In this document: piece by piece, positions 45,386 to 57,465 of the stretch
How positions within the stretch are numbered: the stretch's first letter is position 1
How the letters are laid out: each line of letters starts with the position of its first letter
DNA from: Allomyces arbusculus
Lineage: Eukaryota > Blastocladiomycota > Blastocladiomycetes > Blastocladiales > Blastocladiaceae
DNA: 64,000 nt
Direction: 5' to 3'
Assembly: GCA_027604705.1 (NCBI GenBank)
Contig: JADHYV010000042.1
Coordinates: forward strand, 1-64,000
Translations under genes and position numbers: made by a program
The notes under the pieces: generated by a model
Told to the model about the DNA's origin: nothing
Database searches by the model: none
Seen by the model: only the letters and a program-made list of their open reading frames with translations

Positions 45386-46290
45386 ATGGATCCATTCCAA
45401 TTTGCAATGAACTCAGCCAACTCTCATTTGAGCAATGAGAGATACAATTGGCTCCCAATTTGCACTGACCAGCACATGTTGCACCTGAGCCATTCCTTTT
45501 CTCTCCCTCTGACCACATCACCAGCTCCACAATCATTGCGCCATAGAACAACATCATGCTTGGCACCAACACTGGCCTTGTGCTTGCAGCCATGAAGACC
45601 GACAATGTCACTCCTGTGCTGCACAAGCTGCCAACTGTTGCTCTGGATGCCAGCTGTAAGGCACTGACCCTCCTTGATCTGTTGATTTGTTCATGGCCAC
45701 TGCACAAGTTGGGCATCCTCGCACACCTTGCTTGCAATACCCCACTGCATCTTGTGGTCTTCATGCTGCAGGACAGCTGCATCAGTGGCCGTGACTTGGC
45801 TGACTTGACAGGCTCATGCCCCACAACATTCACACACCTCTACCTGAGTGACGACTTGCTTGAGCTCATCAACTCCATGCCATGGCCGACTCGCCTGTGT
45901 GTACTCGACCTTGTGGGTAACTACATCGTGGATGAGCTGGCCAACCAGTGGCTTGAGACGCTGCTATCAATGATTCGGTCGCTCATTTTGCACTGCACAT
46001 GTGCTGTCATGGGCATGGTTGAATTGTTGCTGGGTCACTTGGTGCCCAAGAGCTTGGTCATGCACATCAAGCTGGGCTGTTCTGGCAGAAAGTTTTTCCA
46101 CCATTGGGCGGCTCAAAGTGGCTGTTTTCTTAGAAGAGTAGAGCCCATGGGCTGCAGGGCTTTACATTTGTATACTTCAGGAGTGAGATTGGGTGGGCGT
46201 TTTCAATGCCCTTTGAAAACAACAAAATACACCTGTGGTTCTCCAAAATGTCTCCACTGGTCGTTTGTGCTTCACCTGTGCAACTGATCA
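45386..46290 (+). pseudogene. LRR-family remnant
   Basis: A 243-codon open frame at 45556-46287 contains LRR-like units (TFTHLYLSDDLLELINSMPW, PTRLCVLDLVGNYIVDELAN, then a SMIRSLILHC segment) similar in style to the other F-box/LRR loci. The first in-frame ATG gives no F-box, the repeats fade after about 46100, and the DNA is less GC-rich than the intact genes. It is a truncated relative; whether it is expressed is unknown. Confidence 0.45.
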
Positions 46291-48441
46291 ATTCCTCTTG
46301 GCAGGTGGATCTGGCCAGTACAGATGGATTGAAAGATTTGGTCACACCACCCTGTCTGAGAATGATGGCTTGGTCTGAAGATGGCTCAAAAATGTACACA
46401 GTGAAATATTGGCCCCCTAACGGATTGGGCATTGGCTGGACTCACCAGTTTGCCACTAGGTTTGCAATGCAGTACAAATCGCTTTTGGCCCATATATAAA
46501 CACCCACCTCATCATACTCCTGGCATGGATGCAAATGCTTGATGCCAAATTGTACAATTGCAACCATTCCAATATATTCGCTACAGCACAGGTGGCCAGT
46601 TACCAGCAACAGCATCATAGTCTGACTGCACAGCACTGCAGTACGCCAATCGCTGACTCGATTGGAGGCGTGGCAGTGCACTCTTCATAAGCACATTTGG
46701 AACTGCTGGTCCAGCAAGCAACTACCCAAAGAAGCTCAACACGTTCAAGCGAAGGGGCGGACGCTCCAGCAATGAAAGGCGTGCTCCGATGTCCGTTTGG
46801 TGCTTGAGCACCTGAGCGTCAGATTGAGACTTTGAAGATGATCAAAAAGTCGAAGGGTGCAGCATGCTATGGACCACGCCCGTTGAACAAAGTTGTCGGC
46901 GACTTCGCCAAAGGGATGACAAATAAGCATGGTGGTGCGGTCACGCGATTTACCGCAGTGCAAGAGAGAGCCTCTGGAGCGGTGAGATCACGCATCAAGT
47001 GTGGCGCCATTACGATGCTGTCGATCGTGGCAGACGGCGGACGCCGCAACCGCCTCGCCGATGCACCACCAGCGAACGATGCGTGTGGTGCGTGTTGGTC
47101 GACGTGCACGCTTTCAATTTTGTCCTGCCCCCCCCCCCCCCCCCCCGAGCCCCCTCCTTTGCCTCGCTCGTTGCTCGTCCCTTGCGTCCCCGCCATTGAT
47201 CCAACGCCAGCGCACGCCACGCCACCACCCCCACGCCAGACCACCCGCATTCGGCCAATGCGGCCAACCAAGGAATTGGTCGCTCGCAGTCTGCTCCACG
47301 CCTTTGGGCCGCGGGGGTCCGCGATCACCGGCTGCTGCTCGCGCACAGCTTTCGTCATTCGTGTTCGCTTTCGATGCTGCGGCCCGCACTTCCATTGCGC
47401 GTGATTTCGACACAGTTGCGACGGCCTCGTGGCCCATGACCGTGAGCCGCAGTGGACGCTCTTGTTGCTGCGCGTTCAACGCGTCGCATCGTCCACCTTT
47501 ACCGCGCGTCCGGCTCCACCGCGGCTCGGACAAGACGCGAGCACGCGTGCACCGCGCGGTGCCTATCACGTCGGTGCGGGGGTTACCGCAGCGCAAGGCC
47601 AGGGCCCAGCAGCATGCGTTCAAGATTGGTGCGTGCACGGCCCGACGCTGCCCGACCATCGGGGACCGAGCAGAACGTGGGGAGAACAGACGGCGGCTGC
47701 ATGGGCTCGGTCCATGCATGAGACCACGTTGCGCGTGCAGGAGGACGCTTCCTCATTGCGGGCAACCGAAAATGAATTTGCGCCCGACGCAGGCCGCGGG
47801 CTTGACGTGACGACCTGTGCGCTCCGCAAACGCACGGCGCCCGGCCTTCTCGACGAGTTCGCCCTCGCCCTCCGCCGCCATTTACCGCGTCGTGCATGGA
47901 TCACATGCATCGGTTCTATTCTCTCCAAGCCAAGCCGAACCCAACCAACGCTGAACCAACCACCTATGACGCGCGCGAGCTCGCCTGCGCGCGCGCCGTC
48001 GGGACCCGAACCTACATGGTGGCCGCCGTGCTCAGTGCCCACGGGGCGAAACGCTGCGGAGCCTCTCCGCGCGCCCGACCCCTTTTCTTCAGCGCCGCCC
48101 CCGCGACCAACGGGTTCTCCCTCTGACCTCACGCAGCCGAGCCTATATCTACCGGCGCCAGAGCCCAGTGGGCCGCTTCTCTCAATCCCTCGCCCTCCAC
48201 GGTCGTGCTCGACGAGTTCTCTCCCTGGGCTGGTCCCATCGCTGCACTTGACCCTCCCCCGCTCCCGGTGAGCGACCACGCGCCGAGCCTACCGCACTCG
48301 ACGCTCTTGACCGACGGCCTCCAGTCTATCGGCAACCAGTCTTGACCCAGCAGCTTGACCGGCGCTCCATTTTGCGGCCGGACCTTGATTCGAGTGTGCT
48401 TCTCGCTCCTCGGTCACTTGATTCCTTGCTCGACCACCGAC
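46291..48441. other. intergenic with a poly-C tract
   Basis: This 2.1-kb region lies upstream of glycogenin. An uninterrupted run of 19 C lies at 47128-47146. Overlapping GC-driven frames at 47.0-48.3 kb lack family features. A weak LRR-like scrap (LFDHLQSLNLTLRC, minus strand, about 46835) may be another family remnant. Confidence 0.4.
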
Positions 48442-51288
48442 ATGTCTGCCAGGAGGAACTCGTCGAACAACACTATGGCCAACGATATCCACACCGAGCG
48501 TCGGGCGTATGTGACGCTGCTGACGTCCGACGACTATGCCGAGGGCGCGTTTGTTCTCGCGGCATCGCTCAGGGCATCCGGTACGTTTTGGCTCAGCATT
48601 GGGTGGATTGGGGTTCGATGGAATGCGATGTGATGCCAGTCCACGACCTGATCTGACGCGTTGACCATGGTGTGTCTGTAGACACGCAGTACCCACTCGT
48701 TATGATGCACACGCCCGACGTTTCGACGTCGATTGCCGACCGGCTCGCGACGGCATTTGACCACGTTGTCGAGGTGGACCCGATCATTGTCGACGACGAC
48801 CGGCTCGCTCTGCTCGGCGGTCGCCCCGAGCTGCGCTCCACCTTCACCAAGCTCCGCGCATGGGCCCTGATCCAGTACGACCGTGTCGTTTTCCTCGATG
48901 CTGACACGCTCGTGTTGCGCAATGTCGACGACCTGTTTGACCGCGCCGAACTCTCGGCCGCACCCGACGCTGGTTGGCCGGACATGGTACGTTTCCACCT
49001 TGCGTGCACGTCGATGGCGTTTGGTGGCGCGAGTCTTCAGCTCGCCGGCGCGGTGTTTGTGCTTGGTTGTGCTCTTGTTGTTGAAAAGGCGGCCCATCGT
49101 TTCGGCGGGCATGAAAGTGTGGCCCCGGCGCACGACTTTCCATCCCCATGCGTCAACTGACCCGCTCGATCATGCATTTCCTTCCACCGTGCAGTTCAAC
49201 TCTGGCGTCATGGTGCTGCAGCCCAACATGGCCACGTTCCGTGCACTCATGTCGCACCTCGCCGCGCACGGCTCGCTCGATGGTGGTGACCAAGGCCTGC
49301 TCAACAGCTTTTTCGGGCAAACCTGGCGTAATGACCCAGACCGCCGCCTGCCCTTTACCGACAATGTCACGCCGACCACGTCCTACATGTGCATTCCGGC
49401 GCTGCGCGCCTACGAAGGGTCACTGCGCATCGTGCACTTCATTGGCGCAGCCAAGCCGTGGAAGTGCGGCCGCCATGCCGACGGGTCGATTGTCAACGAC
49501 CCGACGCCGACGACGGGCGTCGTCATGTCGGACCACGTGATTGCGCTCATGCAGAAGTGGTGGGCCGTCTACGACCGGCTCTACGGCAAGACCGGCAAGC
49601 GCGTGCGGTACGAGGACGATCATGACGACCGGCTCTCGCAGGCGTCGTCGCTCGGCACGCGTCCGGCATCGCCAGTCTACAGCGTCGAGTCCGATTCGGA
49701 CTCGGACGCTGAGGCGCCCGAGTCGCTGCAGCAAAAGTTGATGCGGCTGCTGTTCCTGACCAAGTCGTCGCCCGAGGCCAAGATCTCCAAGGAGGACCAC
49801 CAGCACCGCATGGTGTTTGACGCCGAGTACCGCGACTCGGACTTGGCCAAGTGGGCCATGCAACAGTACGGCACGCGGCCCGAGGAGGTGGTCGTGAACC
49901 GCGTCGAGGTCATGCCCGACGAGGCCGCGCCGCTGCTCGGCGGGCTGCGGTCCAAGCTTGAGGAGCTCGCCAACATGGTCGTCAAAAAGCCGGCGCTGAC
50001 CATTAATACGGCCGCGACCTACGTGCCGAGCGACGACGAGGATATGGTTCTGACGCCGCGCCCGTTCCCGCGGCAGACGCAGATGCAGGCGCCGTCCATG
50101 GAGGAGGTGGCTGAGACGCGGTACGACTGGCCCGAGGACGAGTTTGATACGGGGTTCACGCTCTCGCCCAAGCTGCCGGCGATTTCGCGCACGGCGTCGC
50201 TGTCAGGCGACGCGGCCGACGACGACGAGGACGACGAGGTCGACAACGTGACGCGCCCGCCATTACGCCTCAAGACGTCGGCGCGGTCGTCGCGGTCCGT
50301 GTCGGAGCACGAGGCTGAGGATGCGCCGCTCGTCGACGACCACCACGCGCCGCTGCCCAAGTCACCGACCACGACGACGTCGTCGGGCAACTTTGCCGAG
50401 CTCGATAATGACGAGGAGGCCAAGCAGATGGTGCTCGAGTGGCTACTGAAGACGCAGGGTGCCGACGCGCCCCACGACGACGACGAGGCCGATATCCCGG
50501 CCGTTGCACCCGCAGTCGAGGGCGAGTCGATCACTAAGCGCGACCAAGTGGAGGAGCCCGAGGAGGCTGACGACGAGCTTTATCCGATGCCGACGCTCAC
50601 CAAGGCGGCCAACGTCGAAGACCTCGAAGGCAAGGAGGCGGTGCTCGACCCGCTCGCAAATCTATTCAAGGCTTCAGCCGACCTCGACGTGGTCGTGCGT
50701 GGTGGCGAGTCGTCGGGCGGACTCATTGTGCACGCGCCGCGTACCATCGACCCGTCGCTCTTCGTCGACCGCGGCGTCGACGATGCGCTCTTTGACGTGG
50801 TCCGCGACACGGTTAGTCAGTCGTCGACGACGGCACCGGCACCCAAGCTCAAGGCCGGCCACGCGCGCCGTGGTCTCCTCGCAGGCGCGTTGACGGCGCC
50901 CGCACCGACCGCGTCGGCAGGTGAGCGGTCGCTTGCCGCACCCGCTAGTCTCGACACGGACGAGCCGATGGCATTGGTCCCTCTCACGGGCAAGAACGCT
51001 CACCGGCCCAAGTCGGCGGCGACAGTCCTGCCAGCAACGACGCCCAAGAACGCGCGCCTCGGCGCGCTGGTCGCGGCGCCGCCAGACATGATGGTGCCGT
51101 CCAAGAAGCGCCGCGGCAGTGGTCGTCGCCGCAGCTCCATCTTCCACCCGCTCGAGAACCCACTCACGGGCCCGCTGATTCTGTGGGTCGTCGAGGACCC
51201 AAAGCGCAAGTGGATCGCCGCTGTGCTTGGCATGATCTCGGTGTCGGCCACGTTTGTATGGCTCGCGTTGCCGCTCGTTGCTCTGTAG
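48442..51288 (+). CDS. glycogenin-like glucosyltransferase (GT8) with C-terminal membrane anchor
   Basis: This three-exon gene (introns 48581-48681 and 48987-49194) encodes 845 residues. Glycogenin primes glycogen synthesis by glucosylating itself from UDP-glucose. The catalytic third shows RRAYVTLLTSDDYAEGAFVL, the metal-binding DxD in FLDADTLVL (residues 117-125), FNSGVMVLQPN, GGDQGLLNSFF and HFIGAAKPWKCG. The middle ~450 residues are disordered and rich in acidic and Ser/Pro stretches, with short conserved-looking islands such as EEAKQMVLEWLL. The last ~45 residues are unusual: LENPLTGPLILWVVEDPKRK is followed by a single hydrophobic helix (WIAAVLGMISVSATFVWLAL) at the very end. That makes it a tail-anchored protein, whereas well-known glycogenins end in a glycogen-synthase-binding motif. 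Confidence 0.85.
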
Positions 51289-51926
51289 TTGGCTGTGTGT
51301 CACTTCCTGGCTTGGTTTGATTTGGTTTGGTTTGATTTGATTTGGTCTTGTGTTCCGGTCTTTGCCTATCCCCCGCCATCGTGTGTCGGCGACGGGGCCC
51401 TTGATGCCCTGTCTCTGTTCCGTCGCCTTTCCGTTTCATCCTGTTTTTGTATTTTTATATTTTTTTACACCGGTGAGAGGTCTTTTTGTCCGTAGTTGCC
51501 TCCCCTGAGAACGGTCCATGCAAAAATATGAATACACGGCTGCGTTTGAATATTCACTGCATTTAGTAATCCCTCCGAGCAGTCCGCAAAGGCAGGGCAG
51601 CGTTGACTTTGGCCAGACTTTGAAAAACCAACAACGTGTTTGCAAATGACAGTTGTGTCAAGCAGAGATGGGTCAAGATGCGTCGCAGGCAAGGTTAGTT
51701 GCAAAGTGTTGCTTCGTCAACCGTGGAGAATGAAAAGAATGAGAGCAGAGAGGATCGCTGCAAATCGGGACCTAGGCATATCGCGCTGCATCGCGCTGCC
51801 AATAATTCCTGTTATTGGGTTTGCCAAACCAACAAGAGATCGTAGTCTCGTATGCACATCGACCAGTTCCGTTCATTGTTGTTAGCCCTTACCACCCTCC
51901 ATGAAGACGGCACGACGAAGGGCGTC
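51289..51926. other. intergenic with a TTTGGTTTGAT microsatellite
   Basis: A TTTGG/TTTGA repeat lies at about 51312-51344, just after glycogenin, and T-rich DNA follows. No gene is recognised. Confidence 0.45.
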
Positions 51927-53650
51927 TCACCCGTCCCGGACAAAAAAATTCGCCCAGAGCCGCACGTCCGTGTTGATCGGCATTCCCTCGCTTGCCATAC
52001 CGAGCCGAATCCGCTCCATAGGGCTTGTTCCTGGCAGTTCTGCAAGTAGCTTTGGCGCCTTACCAGCAATGGCACCTGTGTAACTCAGATGGAGCCCCCT
52101 CAAAGTTCGAGGCAACGCGGCAGTACATAACTTGGCCGCATCGGGGCCGAGTGGGTTGTACATGAGACTCGATTTGCAGAGTCGGAGTGGTCCGGGCAGT
52201 GGCAGTGTGGCAGGTCGTTGTCGTCGAGAACCAACCGCACAAATGCTTCAGGCCACAGGCATACACTGAGTGCGGCAAGGTCCCGCGACTTCATGAGCAG
52301 TAGCGGTGCGAGAGCATCTAGAGGTGCGACGGCAAACGACGGGCAAGGAACGCAAGAAACCCTGTTTGGAGTAACATACACCGTTGGAGTGTGAGCTCGA
52401 TGAGCATGGGTGACAGTCGCGCGACAATCCCATGCAATACCGATACGCTTGTGTAGCGAGAAGTAACTTTGAGACTCTTGAGCATTAATGCGAGCATCAG
52501 ACCGGGCCCATAGTCTCGTTCCAAAGTGGCAGACGCAGGCGCAAACGAGACTTGGCAAGCGGCATCATCAAGTGAATGGGGACAATGAAAGCCACGTCGT
52601 AGTTGTGGGAGAGCATCAGGTGAAGGCCAAGTACGTCAAGGTCAGCTGGCAAAGAGCGCACAATGGTCTCGAGCAATGGGACGTCATCGTCAATCACATT
52701 CATCTTCAAGTTTAACGAACGGAGACGAGAGCATCGGCGCGGGGCACTACCGAAGGAGTTGACTGCTGAATCGCATAACGCAGGGCTGAGCAAGAATGTC
52801 TCGAGACGCACCCAAAGTTGGGAGGGTTGCAGTGAGCAGATTCAACAAGACTGCAATGTGAGAGGGCTCGTCGGAGCTCAAGGTGACAGAAAGTCTCCGA
52901 AGCATCGTTGCAGAGAGTCCTTGAAATACGGGACCGAATGGAGTACTCAACCTTGAGATTGTCCTCGCCGCCAACAAGTATGAATAGTGACGACAGGCCA
53001 GGCGGCATTGCCCAAGAAGAGCGACATTGTTGGCGACAACGCGATGCATCAATCAATGTCAAACCGACTCTGGGATCAGCCGGACTAAGTTCGTGCCTGG
53101 GCGACGAAGACTGTCCAGAAGGGACAGAGTGCAGACTCGCGGTGCAACGTAGAAAGGCCATGGTGCGTATATTATCAAGAACCGCAATAGGTCGGGCCGA
53201 ATTGGCAACAAAGACCAGTGGTGCAAGGAGCTCCGAGAAATCCGCAGCGATAGTCCCATTTCATCAATCCGGTTCAACATCACTTGTGCGCTCGAATTTG
53301 AAGGCGCTGGCGGGAGAAGATACCACATGACCAAGAGGCTCGCCCCCGATCCCATTTTCACCGACCTGAATACCAAACGTTCCGGCCACGAACTTAGCGC
53401 CCCCGACCTCGTCATGACGCAGGAGTATGAACTGATCGTGACTGAGCGGGAAAAAGGCCGCCCGCGTCATGGGAAAGCGGTTCAACGGGCCGCAAAAAGA
53501 GAGCAACTCTTGGATTGCGGGCGCGAAGAGGGATGGCGCGACAAGAGCGAGGTTCAGGAACGTCAGGCGGTTTGCACGGTTGACAGCAACGCAAATTGCG
53601 CTCAGGACGACGGCTGGAAGTTCGTACGCGCAGGCACTGCTGTCATACTT
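51927..53650 (-). pseudogene. F-box/LRR-family gene, fragmented
   Basis: Reading down the minus strand from 53640, an F-box-like segment appears (ELPAVVLSAICVAVNRANRL, then LNLALVAPSLFAPAI). It is closely parallel to LDALPVVVLTAIRVVVNRAD at 43.1 kb. LRR-like pieces follow: MLRRLSVTLSSDEPSH, RLRSLNLKMNVIDDDVPLLE, LPADLDVLGLHLML, LSPMLIELTLQRCMLL and LPRTLRGLHLSYTG. They lie in different frames with several stops between them, and the F-box frame has an in-frame stop upstream and no ATG. It is probably a pseudogene; a gene with many short introns cannot be excluded. Confidence 0.5.
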
Positions 53651-54040
53651 TTAGACTTCGTGGTTTGGGGCGGAAGCTGAGCATTATAGGCCATGGTTGG
53701 TGTGTTTGGAAGTCAGGCAGCCGGCAAGACTCGTGAATCGTGCAGGTCGAAAAGCCCGTACATGCGCAACTTGCGTCCCGCAACTTTGCTGGAGCGAGCT
53801 TTGGAGACTCTGGACATGGGCAGGAGTCAAAGCACGAGAAAAGTCCGGATGAAGTCTGACTGAGTGAGGAGCGCTGAGAGAGCTGTGAGACGACTGATGG
53901 ATTGTTGCTTTGCATCTTGCCAAATGTGAAAGCGCCGGCACGGTTCCACATCACTGTTTCCGGTGCATCTTGGCCCGCGTCTGACTCGACATCAACTGGC
54001 GACGTGGCGGCGACATTGGGTCACTTTGGCTGGAAGCATC
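53651..54040. other. intergenic, no gene seen
   Basis: This is the upstream region of Ku80. No recognisable coding or repeat content. Confidence 0.35.
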
Positions 54041-56914
54041 ATGGCGCAAAAGCAAGCAACCGTGTATATTCTCGATGTGGGGGCCCACATGGCTAGTGAC
54101 GCGGCGCGGTACCGCGATGCCCACGCCATCTTGGAACGGCTGCTGCACGACAAGGTAGCGCAGCGCGCCAGGCGACTGGCATGATTTCGGCCACACGACC
54201 CGGAACGAGAGCCGACACTAATGATTCCCCAACGTCGACTACATGTCTAGGCGCACGAGGGCAAGAAAAAGGACGAGATCGCCCTCTTTCTGGCCGGCAA
54301 CACGAGTACGAGCTTGACGCGGTCCACAACAGCGATGCGGATGATGCGAATGGCGCTCTGACTGCGCGGATGGGCGATATAGCCGAGAATTTCCGCCAAA
54401 TGGACGAGTTTCAGGGCCAGTACCCGGGCGTCTTTCAAGTGTGTCGATTGCCCGACGAATTCATCATGGAGACGGCCAGCATTGACCTGATTCGCAAAGT
54501 TCACGAGCAGTTCCCTCCCGGATTGGCAACTTCTGAGAGTACGCTGGGGTGGACATTGTGCTTGTCTTGGGTTGACGTGATCCTCGCTCACCATTGAAAA
54601 TTTCTTCGGCGGATAGTTACGGGTGCCCTCGTCTGGGCGCTGGATCTGCTCGACCAGCACTGCAAGCACCTCAAGTACACGAAGAACGTCTTTTTAATCA
54701 CCGACGGCAACACGCAGTGCGACCCGGAGCTGCTGAAAATGGTCACCGACAAGGCCTACAACCAGGAAATTCGCATTTCCGTCATGTACGCTCTCCCGCG
54801 GCACGCCCTCGAGCCCGCACCTCACGCCATTGCCCCTGACCCGTTCTTACCTCTCCACCCAGTGGATTCGGCTTCGACGACCTCGACCCGCCCGAAGACT
54901 ACTTGACGACCGTTACCGACCACGCCAAGTACACCGAATACCACCTGAAGACGGTGTGCGCGGCGACGCAGGGCGACTTCTACGTGGCCGAGAACACGAT
55001 CACGACGCTCAATCGCCCGCGCGTCCTGCAGCCCCACAGCAGGCCGTACGGCGCGACCACGCTGACGCTCGGCGACCCGCGCGACCCGGACCATCTGATC
55101 GAGTTCCCGATCACGTTCCTTGTCAAGACCAAGGGCGTCAGCGTGCCGACGCTGCGGAAAATCTCGAAACCGGCGCGCGAGCACGAACGGCAATTGCTCG
55201 AGCGCGTGGCGCAGGTGCAAGCCGGCGGCGACCTCGCTGACGAGAGCATGGCCATCGACAACTGGGACGACTTGCACGACGGCGCGGATGGAGCTACTGC
55301 GCCGCCACCACCGCCGTCGGTGGTTGTGAACCGCGCGCCGCCGCTTACGGGCGTGACGAGCCGGTACGCGGTCAAGCCCGACGTGCATTTTCGCGTCGTC
55401 GACGCGCAGGGCGAGGTGGATGCCGACAACGAGGAGATTTACCTGCGCGAGAACACGATTCCGGCCTACCGGTACGGTAAGAACTTGATTCCCGTCGACG
55501 ACTGGGAATTCACGTCGAGTACGCCCACGGTCAAAGCGTTTGAGATTATTGCGTTTGTGCCCTCAAATACGGTGTGCTCATGAGACCTGCTTGTCGCCAA
55601 AGTGACGTGCCAACTGACATCCCCGTTCACTAATAGATTCCACGCGAACAGTTCATGAGCGAGACCAAGCTCGTGATTGCCGACCCGAAATTCGGCCTCA
55701 GCGCGGCGCTGCGGATGTGGGAGCTCGTCGCGTACCTCCGCACCAAACAACTCGCTGCGCTCGCCAAGTACGTTTACCGCGAGCAGTCGACGGCGCACAT
55801 CATGGCACTGTTCCCGCAAGCACGGCGCGGCGGGCGCATGAGCCTGGTCATGGTCGACCTACCATTTGCACAGGACGTACGCGCCCTCGCGCTCATGTCG
55901 CTTGACTTCCGCGCGGCCATGGCCAACGAAGGTGCCGTCGTCGCCATGCCGAAACGGTTCCGCCCGTCGGCCGAGCAGGTCGAGGCCATGGGTGGGCTCG
56001 TGGGCAACCTTATGCTCGTTGATAGCGACGACGAAGAGTCGAGCGACGACGAGAATGCGCGCGACGTGGCGGTTCACGAGGGCACGAATCCGGGATACGA
56101 CGATCGCATGGAACGGCACGGTAGTCAGCTACTTAAGCCGAAATCGGTTGTGCACCCGGGGATTTACCGCATGCATCGCGCGATCGAGGCGCGCGCGCTC
56201 GATCCGGCAGCGCCCGTCGTTCCCGGTGAGATTTCAACCACGGGGGCCGCATCGCAGGCTCCGCAGGCGCCGATGCGCAAGGACGCGGCCATGGCGCAGC
56301 TTGACCCTCCCGAGCACCTGTGGGCTAACTCCAAGCTCGCACCGGTCATTGAGTTTTTCGACCAGCACTGCCGCCCGACCAAGGTTGAGCCCAAAAAGCG
56401 CAAGCGGGGTGCCGGGCAGGAGGAGGCCGCGACTGCTGCCGATGCGGCCAAGGCCAGCACCATCGCGACAGGTGCGGCAGCTCCGGGTGCGCCGAGCGCA
56501 CTGCCCGAATGGGTCGCGGCCGGAACACCCGCGCGCGGTGCGCTCAACGCCGCGGGCCCGCCCGCAACCCCCGTGATGAGCTCATTGGCAACGCGCGTCG
56601 CGACACCGCCGTCGACGGTCAACGTTACGGCATTGCGGCTGCTGCGTCCGACGCACTGGCGCAACGACTTTGAGCGGCTGATTGCGTCGCGGATCGAGGA
56701 TAATCTCGCCACGTGCATTGCCGAGTTGGCTGTTATAGCATTGCAGTATGCGAGGGCCGGTGATACGGCGCAGGCGGCCGAGTGCGTGCGCGTCATGATC
56801 TGCGCCGCCAAGGAGCACCTTGGCATGGATGAGGTTGCGCAGGTCATGCAGGAGCATCGCCGCGAGGTGACGCCGCTATGGCAGGTCGTCGTGCGTGAGG
56901 GATTGTGGCCGTGA
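54041..56914 (+). CDS. KU80: Ku80 (ATP-dependent DNA helicase II subunit 2)
   Basis: This five-exon gene encodes the larger Ku subunit, which with Ku70 rings DNA ends for non-homologous end joining and telomere upkeep. Introns are 54155-54250, 54539-54616, 54786-54862 and 55572-55636. The vWA-like N-domain reads TVYILDVGAHM, KKDEIALFLAG and TKNVFLITDGN, then ISVIGFGFDDLDPPEDY across a splice. The Ku core has NEEIYLRENTIPAYRYGKNL and continues through RMSLVMVDLPFAQDVRALAL. A disordered linker with a basic KKRKRG patch, a possible nuclear signal, leads to a helical C-terminal domain (FERLIASRIEDNL, AAECVRVMICAAKEHL). Exon 2 changes frame at about 54300-54305, from ALFLAGNT to EYELDAVHN, with no room for an intron. 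This suggests an assembly indel. Confidence 0.85.
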
Positions 56915-57465
56915 TGGACAGACAGGTGCATGGTTTTTGTTGTTACTTTCTTTGAGAGTCGCGGCCGGCATCAGATCATTGCAAAGGCCTCATGGAACCG
57001 CTGAATCTACTGATCGGTTTCGCGGTCAGCATTGTCATTGACGAGGGACAAGGGGCCAGGATGTTTTGAGACCAGGCGTATTGGTGGTGACATTTGTCGT
57101 TTTGCTGTTGCATGTCGCTTTCGTGTACATGCGGCTGGGACAGAAATTCACTGACGTGTTGCTCTGTTTATTATTGAATCGGTTTCTGCCACAGTCCCTT
57201 GCCATGCTTTTCCACCGGATCGGCTCGAGAGCTGCGAATCGTCAAGGTCGATGCAGCATGAAGTTTTGTAACAACACGATCAAGGGACATGAATGTCACA
57301 ACGTTGTATCTCGTGAATACTTCGGCACCAATCAGCTCCTCCGCAATGACCACTAGCGCGCAATTTTACAAGAATCGACCGCACATGAGCGTTCGACGGT
57401 CTAGGGGTGGCAGATCCTTTGACACATCAAACGACGCGAAGTGATTTTGGAGCGCTGCCAACGTT
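56915..57465. other. intergenic, no gene seen
   Basis: Nothing is recognised in this 550 bp. Confidence 0.35.

Noticed and set aside
47001-47810. 269-codon plus-strand frame through the poly-C run
   Set aside because: It is composition-driven: the poly-C run is read as poly-Pro, and several frames are open at once. No homologous features.
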